A DNA stretch of 64,000 bases from Pardosa pseudoannulata (GCA_032207245.1 CM063502.1:66495069-66559068), one strand, 5' to 3'. Positions 1 through 13,529 are shown, numbered from the stretch's first letter. Made by a program: numbers and translations. The notes: generated by a model from the letters alone, not told the origin.

Positions 1-620
1 TAACATATTCTATTAATATGTTTGCTGTATCAAGAGTGTATTGTTTAAAAGCTTCTATCCATCTAGGGTTGTAGGCAAGAAAAGAGATCTTAGGGTCCTT
101 TCCTTCTGAAATCAAAATAGGCAAAACTTTAACCAGATAAAATAGAAGTTTTTGCACTACAACGGATTTTTTTCTTATTTGTATTTTACAGAGAAAACTA
201 ACATATTCTATTAATATGTTTGTTGTATCAAGAGTGTATTGTTTAAAAGCTGCTATCCATCTAGGGTTGTAGGCAAGAAAAGAGATCTTAGGGTCCTTTC
301 CTTCTGAAATCAAAATAGGCAAAACTTTAACCAGATAAAATAGAAGTTTTTGCACTACAACGGATTTTTTTCTTATTTGTATTTTACGGAGAAAACTCCT
401 AACATATTCTATTAATATGTTTGTTGTATCAAGAGTATATTGTTTAAAAGTTTCTGATCATCCAGGGTCGTAGGCAAGGGGAAAGATTTTAGAGTCCGTC
501 AGCCCTCCGAAATTCGAACAGATCACGGGAATAATAATGGGAAAATTTTAGCCAGATAAAATGGAAAGTTTTGCACTCTAACAGATTATAATTTTTTCAT
601 CTGCATTTTTCTGAGAAATT
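1..620. repeat. Tandem repeat, about 199-bp unit, three units
   Basis: Units begin at 1, 199 and 400 with the same opening (taacatattctattaatatg). Units 1 and 2 differ by only a few bases. Unit 3 has diverged and carries small insertions in its second half. The array probably continues to the left of the window. No open frame or RNA signal is visible in the unit. Confidence 0.93.
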
Positions 621-1045
621 TCATAACCTATTCTGTCAGTCTGTCTAAATTAAGTCTCTCTCATGGCTATTTTTTTAATAAAATATGCATTTTTAAACTT
701 TATGTTACTATAGTCCTCAATATAACATATAAATGAAATATGCATACAATTTATATTTCTATATTTGTATTTTAAAATATATACATATTATATATATATA
801 ATTTATATTGTATAAATATATTATATTAAAAGTATAAGGAGAGAAGAGGAGAAAGATTTTAGAGTCCGGAGGAGAGATTCGAACAGATCAGAATATAAGA
901 GGAAAATTTCATAAAATAAAAAAGTCTCTAACAGATTTATAATCATCTGTAGAAATATAATATTCTGTCATGTCTAAATTAAATACTCTCATGGCTATTT
1001 TTTTAATAAAATATGCATTTTTAAACTTTATGTTACTATAGTCCT
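480..1045. repeat. Degenerate direct duplication next to the 199-bp array
   Basis: The segment 840-1045 repeats 480-720. Both carry the block gattttagagtcc, then gattcgaacagatca, then catggctatttttttaat, then the ending gttactatagtcctc. The second copy has lost many short stretches relative to the first. Between them lies AT-rich sequence (720-835). Confidence 0.8.
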
Positions 1046-1071
1046 CGAAGACAAGGGACAAATATATCCCT

Positions 1072-1358
<287 letters not shown>

Positions 1359-1784
1359 TGGGAGGAGTAAGAGAGATATTTTCATAAAAATTCAAAATGA
1401 TTTTTTTTAATTATTAAATCTAAGATTCATAATTTAAATATAGTAAAATTATCTTACACTACTCATTAAAAGTAATCGAGAGAATTGTTTATATTCACAG
1501 AAACACGAGCACAAAATCGTGCTCTGTTCAACTGTTAAATAAATCACCAAACTTTTGATAGCTGACATTTTTTTAAAATCTAGAAAATGTTTGATACTGC
1601 GTAATCAAAAGAGAAAAGTAGCTTAATTTTAACTAAAAACTTCATTTTTCTAAATAAAATAGTTATTTTAAGTTACAAAAGATTGAAAATGAGATCAGTT
1701 TTTGGAGCAGTTAAAATATAATAGTGCCTATAGAATACAATATAATTATGAAATCTACAATATATTTGGGGAACTAGATATTGT

Positions 1785-2045
1785 CAGGGTTATAAAGGCT
1801 AGCCCCATTAGATGGTTAGGACACCTTTTTAGATAAAATGATTCAAACCTAACTAGTGACTTTTTCAAAGGTTGAGGGTACATTGAAAAGAGGAAGCCCC
1901 CCCCCCCCACCAGGTGGGTTGATTCTGTTGAGAGAGATCTTAAGGATCTGGAAGTCACCCGATGACAATCTATTGCTCCAGACAGAGTCAGATTGAGGTG
2001 ACTGATACAGACAGCCTTGGCATATGACAGGCTGTAGTGTTGAAG
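1785..2045 (+). pseudogene. LINE reverse-transcriptase C-terminal tail, decayed
   Basis: Plus-strand translation gives an RWLGHLFR block, then KRKPPPPTRWVDSVERDLKD and a D-R-x-R-x-R stretch. In many animal LINEs the ORF2 end reads R-W-x-G-H-V-x-R, then G-R-P-x-x-R-W-x-D-x-V-E-x-D-L, then A-x-D-R-x-x-W. Stops interrupt the frame (after R-W-L-G-H-L-F-R and later). A run of about 12 C at 1897 sits where the G-R-P-P codons should be. The DNA after the frame becomes gaagaagaaaagaaaag, a plausible 3' tail. The clade is not resolved. Confidence 0.75.
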
Positions 2046-2059
2046 AAGAAAAGAAAAGA

Positions 2060-4480
2060 TACTAAACAGCTTAAAGAGAAAAAATCTAGAGATATCTGTT
2101 TAATTTTCTGTACCAAGCCCTTTTTCCATTTCACTCTCTATATGAATAAAGTCTCTTAGGATACACTAACAAATATGATCAATCCATTGAAAGAGAAGGT
2201 TTTTTCTTGAGTAATTCTAAATATTAGAAATTTCATTAAAATATTAGAGAAATTTGAAGTGCTAAGAAAGACACTATGTATAAGTCCGTATATCTAGAGT
2301 AGTAATTACTCAGAAGATACAAACAAAAACACTTTTGCTTCTACCTGAGAAGTTCTTTTCAGGAGTTACCAATTTTAGTTTTTCTAGAAGAACAAGGGTG
2401 CCTTTGTAGGTTGCAAATCAACAGTGGTACCTTTGTCAGTTCAAAAAAGTTGCAACCACAGCAGTTTCTCAAAACAGCCCTGTCTACATCGTTGAACTAT
2501 TCCTATCTTGCCTACATCTACAGTTTTAATGACTTTCGAAATTTTATCATTATTCGGCATTTAAAAGAAACAGATCAAGATTTAATATAACAGGAACAAG
2601 AAGAGCAAAACAGAATGTGCTCTCTTCGCTGGAAATAACATCGATGAATATCGATTATTGAAATAAAAAGCATTCAACTGCACTGATGCAAGAATTGATT
2701 TCTGGCATCCATTTTCAATAAATTCTGCAGAGAGGACCTTAAAAATTTCTTTCAAGACTTCAGAGAACTAAATCAGTATTACTGATGAAAAATCTAGATC
2801 AACTGTTACGCCACTCAATATTTGAACGACTAAAGAATGAAAAGTATATCAGGTATGAATATATATTTGAATTTTTATTGTAGTAGGAAATGAATATAAT
2901 ACAGAAAAATTCAATCAACTTCATTTCTAACTACTAAGTGTATTGAGACTGAATTTTCTATTTCTACGGGGAAAGCAGGGAATATTCCAGTTTACGACCA
3001 TTTCAATATGGGAATATTTGAAGAATAAAGAGTTAATAAAGAGCTTCTATTATTACTTTAAATAGATTCATCTATCTGTTTCAGTCCTGTCGTCTTAAAA
3101 TATATAACTTTAAATAAAGTAAGAAGCTTGAAAAGGAAAAGAGGATTGAAAAGAAATTTTAATGCCACAAATTAAATATTTTATTGTACTTAGAGTAAGG
3201 GATTAATAGGATAGATCGACTTTAAATAATATTGAATATTATACACTTTTTGCAAACCTTAGGAGTTACCTTAAATAGTCACTAAATCCTTTTCATTTAC
3301 TCTTAAACATTGAATTAGATTTCTATTCTTATGACACGTAAGAGGCACTTTATTCGAAGCCTCTGAAAATCGAGTAATGTGTAAACCAATGATATCTAGT
3401 TTCTCTAATGGCATTGTTCAGATATTATCCTGTGAATGTTCGATTAGTCACGAATTTGCTCTTAAAAGCACGCCAAAAGTAGTTCTTTTTCCATTAACAA
3501 AATAATTCTCACGTTATTTCTCTCCTTTTGCACTGTGTACCAAGCATGAATAAGTATTAAGGAAGCGTATTAGTGGCAATCGCATAAATGCCTTTGTCTC
3601 TAATATGTTATGTTGTTAGTGATAGATTATATGAGAACAGAATGGCTGAAAGTTCACGTTTGAGTTTGAACAAATGAGCATTCTAACCTAACCCACATAA
3701 AAGCATTTTCAGAAATTATCATTCAGAATAAATTTTAAGCTACATATAATGGCGGTTAAACAGTATTTTTCTTTTTGTTATAAATGATCATTTATACTTC
3801 AAGGTTTTGTGTCTTTCAATTTTTGAGTATTTATTAATTTATTTATAGTAACAGAAATATCGATTTTAAAAATTTTGACGGTAAAAAGAAATAAGCAACA
3901 ACTAAGCTATTTTATTAAATAAATATGGATTAGATATTAAAACACAAAATCAGGAATAACATTTTTTCTGTACTTTTAGCAAATTTTATGATGTTTCAGG
4001 CAACTATAATAGGACTAAAATTTAAATTTTTGAAGATATACAAAATTAGTACGTGTTCTAACGCGTTCATTTCAGTACTTGGACGAGTTTAAAATTTTAT
4101 ATAAATTTTATGTGAATAAACACTGCTATTTGAAATATAGAAAAATATTTATTTATTCCCTTTTCTCTTTTGAATAGAAAAATCCTTCAGGTACAATTCC
4201 AATCCTTTGATTTAACAAATAGATTAACAAGTTGTTAGGCTTCTAAATTTACTCCTTCTTCTCCTAAAGAGTAGTTTTCCAAAGTTGTATAATTGTAAAT
4301 GGAGAAAAGTTTATCCATAAAAAGCTGTATTAATTTTAATCTTATAGTCAACGTAATATATTTATGACGAAAATCAACGAAAGTTAAGATTTAAAATGTA
4401 AAATTTCTTAAATTTTTCTTTATTAGAAAATATTAGTTTTTTACTTTCTTCTCATTTGTGTTAATTAAAATTATAAATTA
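2060..4480. other. AT-rich DNA without recognisable features
   Basis: I see no frame of useful length, no terminal repeat pair and no microsatellite here. Stop codons are dense in all frames. Old decayed repeats cannot be excluded by eye. Confidence 0.6.
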
Positions 4481-5954
4481 TTTTAGAAAATTAGTATTAG
4501 TATTTTTACAGTAAATGCTTTGAAAAAAATTCGCTTACTTCGTAAAAAAATGTTAAAAAGAAGTGACAGTTTTCTACTATTTTAAGGCATATTTGTAATA
4601 TAATGTTGTATTATCAAAGGTTTTCTGTTTGTTGTAGATGCATATTTATTAATTTGTGTTGACTAAGATAAGCTTTCTGAAAGAATAATGCTCAAGCTTT
4701 GTTTTGTTCCCCTTCTCCATCTTATGTACGCTAAATCTTATGTATACTCGTTTCTTGTTTTCTGTTTAAATCTTTAAGAAAGTGAAAGTTTTATCCCACC
4801 GCATTTAATCCATTCTTTTAATAAAATGAAAAAATATTTTTCATACCTGTGAAAGATGGATATTTACTATTTCGTTTGTGTGCACTGGAATAAGACTTCG
4901 AAAAGAATAGCGTATCAGTTGTTATCGTATTTTTCTCCCCGTTTCTTCACTTAATGTATGTTAAATATCCAGGAAGTCACACTCGTTTCTTGTTTTTAAA
5001 TCTTTCAGAAAGTGAAAGTTCCATCCTACCGAATTCAACGTATGCTTTTAATAAAATGAATATATATTTTTCATGTATGTTAAAAATGGATATTCACTAT
5101 TTCGTTTCTGTGAACTAAAATAAGAATTCTGGAAGTATAACGTATCAATTGTTATCGTAGTTTTCTCCTCGTTTCTTTATTTTAAGAAGCTATCAAAGAA
5201 GTCACGCTTGTTTCACGTTAACAATTTAAATCTTCAGGAAAGTGGAGGTTTCATAAAAAAGCATGCAAAAGAAATCCGCAAAGAAACTTAGAAATCGAAC
5301 TTCTTATGGGATTCTATAGCGGGAAGAAAATCGTCTTCCTGACAAACTTTTCCAGTTATAATTTTTATACTGTTATAAATGGTATGGAAAAAATTTTCTA
5401 CCTTCGTAAGATGTTAAAAAGAAGGGGTAGTTTTCCACTATTTTAGCATATGTTTATATTGGAATAAATAACTTTTTCCATTTCAGTTATAGATTTTCAC
5501 CATTTCATTTGTGCTGCAGGGGGAAAAGCATTGTAAAAGAATAATTCATCTGTTATCGCCTTTTTCTCCAAAGCACAAAAAGTCATACTCATTTCACATT
5601 TTCAGCCTAAATCCTCAAGAGAGTAAAGTTTCTATTCTACCGTAAGAAAGAAAGGCTTGTAAAGTAACTTACAATTTTAATTTTCCTATGGAAATGGCGA
5701 ACCTGAAAAAAAAAACCATATCGATGACTAGAATTCCAAAATAATAATTTTATCTTATTGCAAATCATTAAAAAAATTAGCTACCTTCGTAAGAAAGTAA
5801 TTAAAAGAACTTATAATTTTCTTTTATTTCATCGTATGATTACATCAGCATGCGTTTTCTAGATGTTTGTTAAAGGTAGTTACTATTTCGTTTGTGCAAA
5901 CTAAGATAAGCATCCCGAAAAAATAGTTATCCTAGAATATATGTTATAATAGAG

Positions 5955-6584
5955 TAGTGATTCTCAACCTTTTTTAAGCTACCGCCTCTTACGGAGCCGA
6001 AATGTGTTGAACGCCCCCTTTGTAAATTTCCCAAAATTTAAAGTATAGGGTAGGAGAAGTACTCAATTATAAGAGATAAAATGTTTAAGTCATTTCCTTC
6101 AATAGAGTTACAAATCAAATTTTTGTTACTGAGACACGCTGAAGCAACGCTCAAACGATTGCTATGGCTGAAAGGTTAGGTCGCTGACGTTCGTGTGTTC
6201 GAATCCTACTGGGGCATAGATGTTCGTAGTAGTTCTGAAATCGGCTTTAAGTAGTAGGTTCCGTTCTCAATAGGTCTCATGTTGCAAAAGAGTAAACCGT
6301 AGTGCTTCGAACCAAACCAAACGAATGCTGTTGATAAATGTGTTTTTCTGAATGTCAGATGAGTTTCAGTCAGAACATAGGGAACAACTGATTCTGGAAC
6401 TAAGCGTAAGTTTGTTTTATTATTGGTAAAAATCGTGTAAATGAAATAATTAATGTAGTAAATTTATTTAGTATTTAAAAAATTAAATTTGAAAGCCAAA
6501 ACTTGCTTTACATCATCCATCCACCTCTCGAAACAAGTTCACTGCCCCTCAGCATCGTCCCACCGCCCCCGTTGAGAGCCACTG
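5955..6584. mobile_element. Non-autonomous hAT-type DNA transposon
   Basis: The left end tagtgattctcaacc and the right end gttgagagccactg are imperfect inverted repeats of the hAT type (CAGTGGTTCTCAAC). No transposase is visible inside. The element sits within a unit of the 400-bp array: array sequence stops at tcctag on the left and resumes as tcctatacccacccc on the right, so tccta may be part of the target duplication with about 17 extra bases on the left. A SINE is nested at 6164-6318. Confidence 0.8.
6164..6318 (+). mobile_element. tRNA-derived SINE (family 1) nested in a hAT element
   Basis: The head carries a B-box-like tgttcgaatcc. The body shares the family core gatgttcgtagt, aatcggcttta, agtaggttc and a 3' end with accaaacc repeats. 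Target-site duplication: aaacgattgct at 6153 and aaacgaatgct at 6319, one mismatch in 11. Other copies lie at 19205, 22701, 28435, 39431 and 58265. Confidence 0.85.
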
Positions 6585-8375
6585 TCCTATACCCACCCCC
6601 TTTCTTCTTAATTTGTATCATAAGTATCCAGGAAGTTACACAAGTTTCCCGCTTTCAGCTTAAATCTTCAAGAAAGAGAAACTTCCATTACACTGTATAA
6701 AGAGAAGGTCTCAAAACAACCTAAATTTTTTTTTTTAAATCTTGGAATTTTTAAACGAAAAGAAATTTATGTCGATGGCTAAAATTCACCAATTATAATT
6801 TTACCGTATTGTTAATTATTAAGAAAAATTCGTTACGCCCGTAAAAAATATTAAAAAGAACTAATAATTTTCTACCATTTCAACTTATGATTACATCAGC
6901 ATGGATTTTTTTTTCATGTTTGTTAAAGATAGTCACTTGTTTGTTTGTGCAAATAAAGATAAGCATCCCGAAAGAATAGATCAATTGTTGTCCTAGTGCC
7001 ACCCTCTTTCTTCCTCACCTGTATTGTAAGTATGGGGGAAGCAACACAAATTTCACGTTTTTAGCTTAAAAATTCAAGAAAGAGACACTTCCATTACACT
7101 GTATAAAGTGAGGTCATAAAACAACCTACAATTTTTTTTTTAAATCTTGGGATTGCCAAACAAAAAGAAATTTATCTCGATGGCTAAAATTCGCCAATTA
7201 TAATTTTATCCTATTGTAAATTATTAAGAAAAATTTGCTACACTAGCAAAAAACATTAAAAAGAACTAATAATTTTCTACTATTTCAACTTATGATTACA
7301 TCAGCATGAATTTTTCTTCATGTTTGTTAAAGGTAGTTACTTTTTTGTTTGTGCGAATCAAGATAAGCATCCCGAAAGAATAGCTCAATTGTTGTCCTAG
7401 TGTCACCCTCTTTCTTACTGACTTGTATCATAAGTATGGGGAAAGCAACACAAATTTCACGGTTTTAGCTTAAGTCTTGAAGAAAGGAGCCTTTCATTAC
7501 ATCGCATAAAGAGAGGTCATAAAACAACCTACAATTTTTTTAAAATCTTGGGATTGCCAAACGAAAAGAAATTTATCTCGATGGCTAAAATTTACCAATT
7601 ATAATTTTACCCTATTGTAAATTATTAAGAAAAATTCGCTGCGCCCGTAAAAAATATTAAAAAGAACTAATAATTTTCTATTATTTCAACTTATGATTAC
7701 ATCAGCATGAATTTTTCTTCATGTTTGTTAAAGGTAGTCACTTTCTTGTTTGTGCGAATAAAGGTAGACATCCTGAAAGAATAGCTCAATTGTTGTCCTA
7801 GTGTCACCCTCTTTCTCCCTGACTTGGATCGTAAGTATGGGGAAAGAAACACAAATTTCACGGTTTTAGCTTTAATCTTGAAGAAAGGAGCCTTCCATTA
7901 CATCTCATAAAGAAAGTCATAAAACAACCTACAATATTTTATCTTCACACTGTATTGCCAAATGAAAAGACATTCATCTCGACGACTGAATTTCCCTAAT
8001 TATAATTTTTAGATTGTTGTAAATGGTTAAAAATAATTCACTACTTTCGTAAGAAAATGTTAAAAGACGTAATACGTTTTTATTATTTCATCGTATTATT
8101 ACATTAGACTATACTTTTTTCATATCTGTTATAGATATTTAATATTTCACTTACATGGAATGAGATAAACATTCTGAAAGAATAGCTTAACTGTTTTCCG
8201 TATTTTTCTTCTTCACACGTCTCTCATATTTTATGCCGTAAGTGTCTACGAAGTTATGCTAGTTTCATGTTTTGAGCTTAAATCTTCAAGAAAGGAAAGC
8301 TTCCATTCCACCGCTTGAACGAGAGGATTGTAAAACAACCTATAATTTTAATCTTCCTATGAGATTGCATAACGA

Positions 8376-9130
8376 GAAGAAATAAAAAACCCTACTCAGA
8401 TTAAAAAAAAAAACCTCAGCATGCATCGTCTCGTTGACTAAACATAAAACTTATGGCTGAGGAAAAAAAATCCAACTCTAGAATTATACATGATTTCTAA
8501 CACATCCTCTTTGAAGTAACTCTCCGTTAACTTAGAATGCTCTCCGAATCTTCCCCGAGTCCCACTTGTCAACAGCTTTGTCCTAACCTGTCAGTAATCT
8601 GTCGAAATAATTTTTCTTCTTGTTCAAATCACCCGATCAGGACTTGCGTCGGTTTCTTTATGTAGGAAACGAGACAGAAGTTTCAACTGTTAGTGAGCTG
8701 AGAATTCTACCTTTGTAAGCTTTATGTCCTGATACAAACAGTTTATTGCTCGGTTGCAGTGTTGCTTTCAGATCTCCAAACCTGTGATATCATGTTGCCT
8801 TCCTTCTTAGAAAGATTTGCGATTAAAGTATTCAGAAATGGCGACGAAAATGCAAATTGTAGGATCATAGTTTCAAATGGAATACAATAACAAAATGCTT
8901 CATCGTTTTTTATAAGTATTCATAAATGATTGCGAAAGTGAATCTTCAAATTAACTTTCATTGTTTTTAATCAATTTTCTTGAAAACATAATCAATCAGT
9001 ATTGATATGTTTGAAAGGGCTAAAATGTCAAGATAAATTACTAATTAGTTTTAGAGCTATTGATTATTAATTTTTTTCAAAATGAGCTACATTATCTGAA
9101 TTCTCTTACCTTTGGGATGGACTAAATTGC
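8376..9130. other. Unassigned sequence between array and microsatellite
   Basis: Somewhat less AT-rich than its surroundings. The segment cctcagcat near 8412 and atggctgagg near 8453 form a weak inverted pair. No coding signal or known element recognised. Confidence 0.5.
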
Positions 9131-9133
9131 CCT

Positions 9134-9593
<460 letters not shown>

Positions 9594-9892
9594 TTTCATT
9601 TTTAAATCATTTTGATTGACTGTTCTCTCTTTAGTGATACAAAAAATAAGTTTATAAAAACCATAAAGGGGGTAATTGAAAAAGCTTTCGTTTGTGTCTG
9701 ATCCATTGGTCATAGCCCCACCACCACTGTTATAGCTAATGAATGATACACATTCTTATTTATTCTTTAAGGCTATGAAACATCTGGGGATTTACAGAAA
9801 ATTTTAATAGTTTACCAGACAGGTTTCAAAGAGTATATACATGAACTGGAGTTCGGGTATTGTTTAAATCTTTGGTGGTTGTCTAATATAAA

Positions 9893-9934
9893 ATTGGTTT
9901 TTCATCATATATGAAATCTTGATGAAAAACCAAT
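9893..9934. repeat. Perfect 15-bp stem with 12-nt loop
   Basis: attggtttttcatca (9893-9907) is exactly complementary to tgatgaaaaaccaat (9920-9934). It could be the remnant of a small inverted-repeat element or a cruciform-forming site. No conserved RNA fold is recognised. Confidence 0.85.
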
Positions 9935-10609
9935 TATTTTATAATTAATTCTGTATTTCATCATATACAATCCCCTATTGAAATAATGGAGAGCATAATT
10001 TATCTATTGTACTTCACATTGTCTATTAGTCATAAGAAATATTATCCACGTAGGCCTAAATCATAAATATCTTGTGTATCTTCCAACATTTAATAGTTTA
10101 GCGAATACAATAAATAAGCTCTCAGTCGATAAGCCACAACAAATTTCACTAAAGATTTCACGAGAAGAACTGAAATGCAACAATTAAATACGAAATACTC
10201 GGAGGATACATGGATAAAATAAGAAATTTCGAAATCTAAGGTTTAAAAAGGTAGATATGTAAAATAAAAAAGAAGAAAAAACAGCAATCAATAAAGAGAA
10301 CGTAAACCATTATTGCAGTTTTTTGAGGTATATTTAACCCGCATTTTTTAGGAAATCCGTAACTGTTAGAAATTGTAAAATTTAAAAAATAATGAGTCGC
10401 TTTCTTTCAAATTTAATGCAGTAGTTCATCAAGAATTTGATAAAAATTTAATCTCATTTCTCTCATTTGATTTAATAAGTTTATGAAACTAATCCTGGGA
10501 AGCAAATTTTGTTGAAAGGAATTTTCTGTTGAAATGAATGAATATCTTTAATTTTGGGGAAAGTCTACCGTCTACTATAATGAGAGCTTTTACAACTAAG
10601 TTTTTCAAT

Positions 10610-10639
10610 AAGGGCAAATAACAAATAATATTTGCCCTT
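10610..10639. repeat. Perfect 11-bp stem with 8-nt loop
   Basis: aagggcaaata (10610-10620) pairs exactly with tatttgccctt (10629-10639). An A-rich run follows at 10640-10658. In a eukaryote this does not imply a terminator. Confidence 0.8.
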
Positions 10640-11449
10640 CAAAAATAAAAAAAAAAAACGCTTCTCATTTCCCAATGCGAACAAAGAAGGCTATGCGTTG
10701 ACTGACCTCGCATTTCAGATATGATTATTTTGAGTATGTGGCCTTTCGTTCAGTGTCTATTTTTAGAAGCAGCAACCGGAATTACTTAATGGAATTTTTT
10801 ACCCTAAACTGCGGTTTCAAGTAAACTTAAAAAAAACACAGAAGGAAAACAACAACAACAAAATTAACAGCATAAATATTATTGGATGTACACATGCTTT
10901 TTTCCTGTATTAGATTTTGAATGAAATCAAAATCACTACGGCGAGCTTATATTTCGAATCAAAGATGGTATGTCTAAATTATGCTACACGAGATTCATGG
11001 TATTGTAAAAAACTAGGATTATTTTCATATTTCTGTCCGAATCCAAACGTGCCGGATTATCTATAATAACAAGATAGTGTGTCACGATCAACTTCAGCAC
11101 ATGGCGGTTGATGGCCGAAAAGGTCAGACCAAGTCAGATAACGTCATAACCAAATTTTCAACTAGAGAAAGTATTTTTACGCCATAACTGAAGTATCTAA
11201 ATACTTTGCAGGTCAACTGACAGTTTTCTTAAATCTTCTTGCAGACTATCACTGTATCATCTGATCATTTGTGATAATACGATTTGTTTTGATTTGTTTG
11301 ATTGATTGGAAGCGCTAAAGCATGATTTTTTTTGCTATACGAGGACTAAACAGACAGCTGTTTGCTTCAGTGCAAATAACTTCAAATAGCCCTGCCAGAA
11401 GGGGGATTCAATCCAACTGATATTGGTACGGAAAAGCAGAGCTCTATAT

Positions 11450-11540
11450 ATTCGGCTAATGCCCAGTGGTTAGGTTTGGAGTGTAACGATCAGTTTGTTG
11501 CTTGGTACACAAGGGCTAAGGTGATCGGACGGAAATTTTA
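11450..11540 (+). repeat. Possible degenerate tRNA-like SINE head
   Basis: gcccagtggttaggtttgg resembles an A-box region and gtaacgatcagtttgttgc the arm that follows in tRNA-derived SINEs, but no clear B box (GTTCGAATCC) follows. Weak. Confidence 0.25.
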
Positions 11541-11929
11541 AAATTGATTTCGAAAGGCCAGAAATATCCATGCATACAGTGGGAAAATTGATAAAAGATT
11601 TAAAAATAAAATTTTTAAATAAAAAGGTCTGATATTCAAATATTTTTAATGGGATATAGTTATATTTCAATTTGTGTACGCCAAGAGTGTCAAACTCGTG
11701 GCTATCAGTATTTACTTGTCTGTTTTAGGTCATTGTATTCAGTATATTTTCATTGAAACCAAGTGTTAATCTAGATACTTATATTGATAAACATCGAATC
11801 AGTTCCTAATAATAAGCACATAGAGGTGATAGAGATACAGTGTAATTCAGATCTGAAAGAAAAGTCTGGAGGCGGTATGTGTGTGTCCGAATTTTACAAA
11901 CATTTGCTTGCCAAATTTGTAAATTGTCA

Positions 11930-11932
<3 letters not shown>

Positions 11933-11996
<64 letters not shown>
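11933..11996. repeat. (TA)n microsatellite
   Basis: About 32 uninterrupted TA units, followed by cacatagtgaaacttg, which may be the end of a decayed TA-targeting DNA transposon. Confidence 0.95.
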
Positions 11997-12002
<6 letters not shown>

Positions 12003-12262
12003 GTGAAACTTGTCTATAACGAATGGACAGAGAAAAATATTATTATAGATAAGTTACCGATATAAGTAGTTTGAATATTTTGCACATCGATTATTTATGT
12101 AGAATATTCGGTTTTATATAAAGATCTAATTTAACCTTATTTTAAAAATTTAGACATAAATACCAATAACAAATTTACTAATTAACAAACAGCAATGGAC
12201 TATTTAACTTTTGAGGAATTTAGGAATCAGAAATAGAGTAAGTAAAGGATAAATTCCCCAAT

Positions 12263-12458
12263 ACCAAAGAATATATTATTATAGTTAGGTTTACCGTTAC
12301 ACACACTTATCTATCCATCTATTTAGATGCATATATATGTGTGTGTATATACATGTAGATACATGTAGATATACATGTGTGTATACATGTAGATAGCTAG
12401 ATAGATAGATATGTGTGTGTGGAACGATAAACCTAACAATAATAATATATTCTTTGGT
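12263..12458. repeat. 36-bp near-perfect inverted repeat with GT/TACATG loop
   Basis: The arms 12263-12298 and 12423-12458 pair over 36 bp with two mismatches, starting accaaagaatatattatt on the left. The loop holds (GT)n, TACATGTAGA and GATA repeats. It may be a small foldback element; the right arm is followed within a few bases by a (TA)n tract. Confidence 0.85.
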
Positions 12459-12464
12459 ACCGTG

Positions 12465-12465
<1 letters not shown>

Positions 12466-12518
<53 letters not shown>
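12466..12518. repeat. (TA)n microsatellite
   Basis: About 26 TA units between the right arm of the inverted repeat and the LTR-like repeat starting at 12519. Confidence 0.95.
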
Positions 12519-12520
<2 letters not shown>

Positions 12521-12975
12521 TATTTAATTCCTTAAAATCTTTTTCCCAGCCTCTATTTGTCTTAATCAAAGGAGCGTCCTCAACTTAAAATTCTTTCGAT
12601 ACATTTCCCAAAGCTTTCTATCCTATAGATGTAAATTTTTTGTCTATTCAACACGTTTTCCAACTGTCGCCGTCAAATAGCTCCCCATTTTTCTTGATCT
12701 TAACACTTAATTCTCTGAATAAGTTTCTTCTACCTTGGAAAATTCTTTTTCTCTTAGCTCTTGGGTGCACCTCTGTTCGAACAGAGTCATTTTTACGTCT
12801 TTTCCTTTGTCTGTCGTTGACTAGTAAAAATGTCCGTTTTAGCAGCTCTAAAATAAAGTTTTAATTAAACTTGTGCCGGTCTCTTCAATGTGGCCCGACT
12901 GAATCGTTATTACTGTTAGCTGGTTTAGCCTTTTCCTTGCCCAGTAGCCCGGGCAAGTAAAAATAATAGGGGCTA
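12519..12975 (+). mobile_element. Solo-LTR-like repeat, family C
   Basis: Closely matches 32435-32875 in the same orientation and 32968-33451 in the opposite one. Shared landmarks are tttttcccagcctct, ctttcgatacatttccc, a polyadenylation-type ctaaaataaag, then gtgccggtctctt and cccgactg, ending at aggggcta. AATAAA followed by a short R/U5-like segment is what LTRs show. The 5' edge is merged with the (TA)n tract. No internal retrotransposon region adjoins it. A plus-strand frame at 12640-12864 lies wholly inside and I do not regard it as a gene. Confidence 0.65.
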
Positions 12976-13036
12976 TAATGTCCAGAAATTTTATAATTGT
13001 TGGATTACATATATATCAGATATATAAATATATATA

Positions 13037-13487
<451 letters not shown>

Positions 13488-13529
13488 AGGGTGGTATGGC
13501 TCATAAGAGCACCAGCACTGCGACCCCAG

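Larger units (their letters stand above)
4480..8375. repeat. Long-period tandem array, unit about 400 bp, about nine units
   Basis: A recurring block (cccgaaagaatag, then caattgttgtcctag, then a ctcttctt region) appears near 4680, 4898, 5130, 5530, 5908, 6968, 7374, 7775 and 8174. Spacing is about 400 bp for the right-hand units and about 220-235 bp between the first three, which look deleted. The phrase tgattacatcagcatg near 5837, 6890, 7295 and 7695 gives the same period. Similarity is highest in the centre (6800-7900) and falls toward both edges, typical of an ageing array homogenised in the middle. A hAT element interrupts one unit at 5955. Confidence 0.9.
9593..11930. other. AT-rich DNA with two perfect hairpins, no gene
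   Basis: No frame here resembles a known protein. Two short perfect hairpins (9893 and 10610) are listed separately. The part 10930-11450 is less AT-rich and contains a degenerate tRNA-like stretch. Confidence 0.5.

Noticed and set aside
1755..1958. Minus-strand 67-codon frame
   Set aside because: Shadow of the plus-strand LINE RT tail, which explains the sequence better.
12640..12864. 74-codon plus-strand frame as a small secreted protein
   Set aside because: Lies entirely inside an LTR-like repeat whose near-identical copy at 32560-32760 does not keep a comparable frame.
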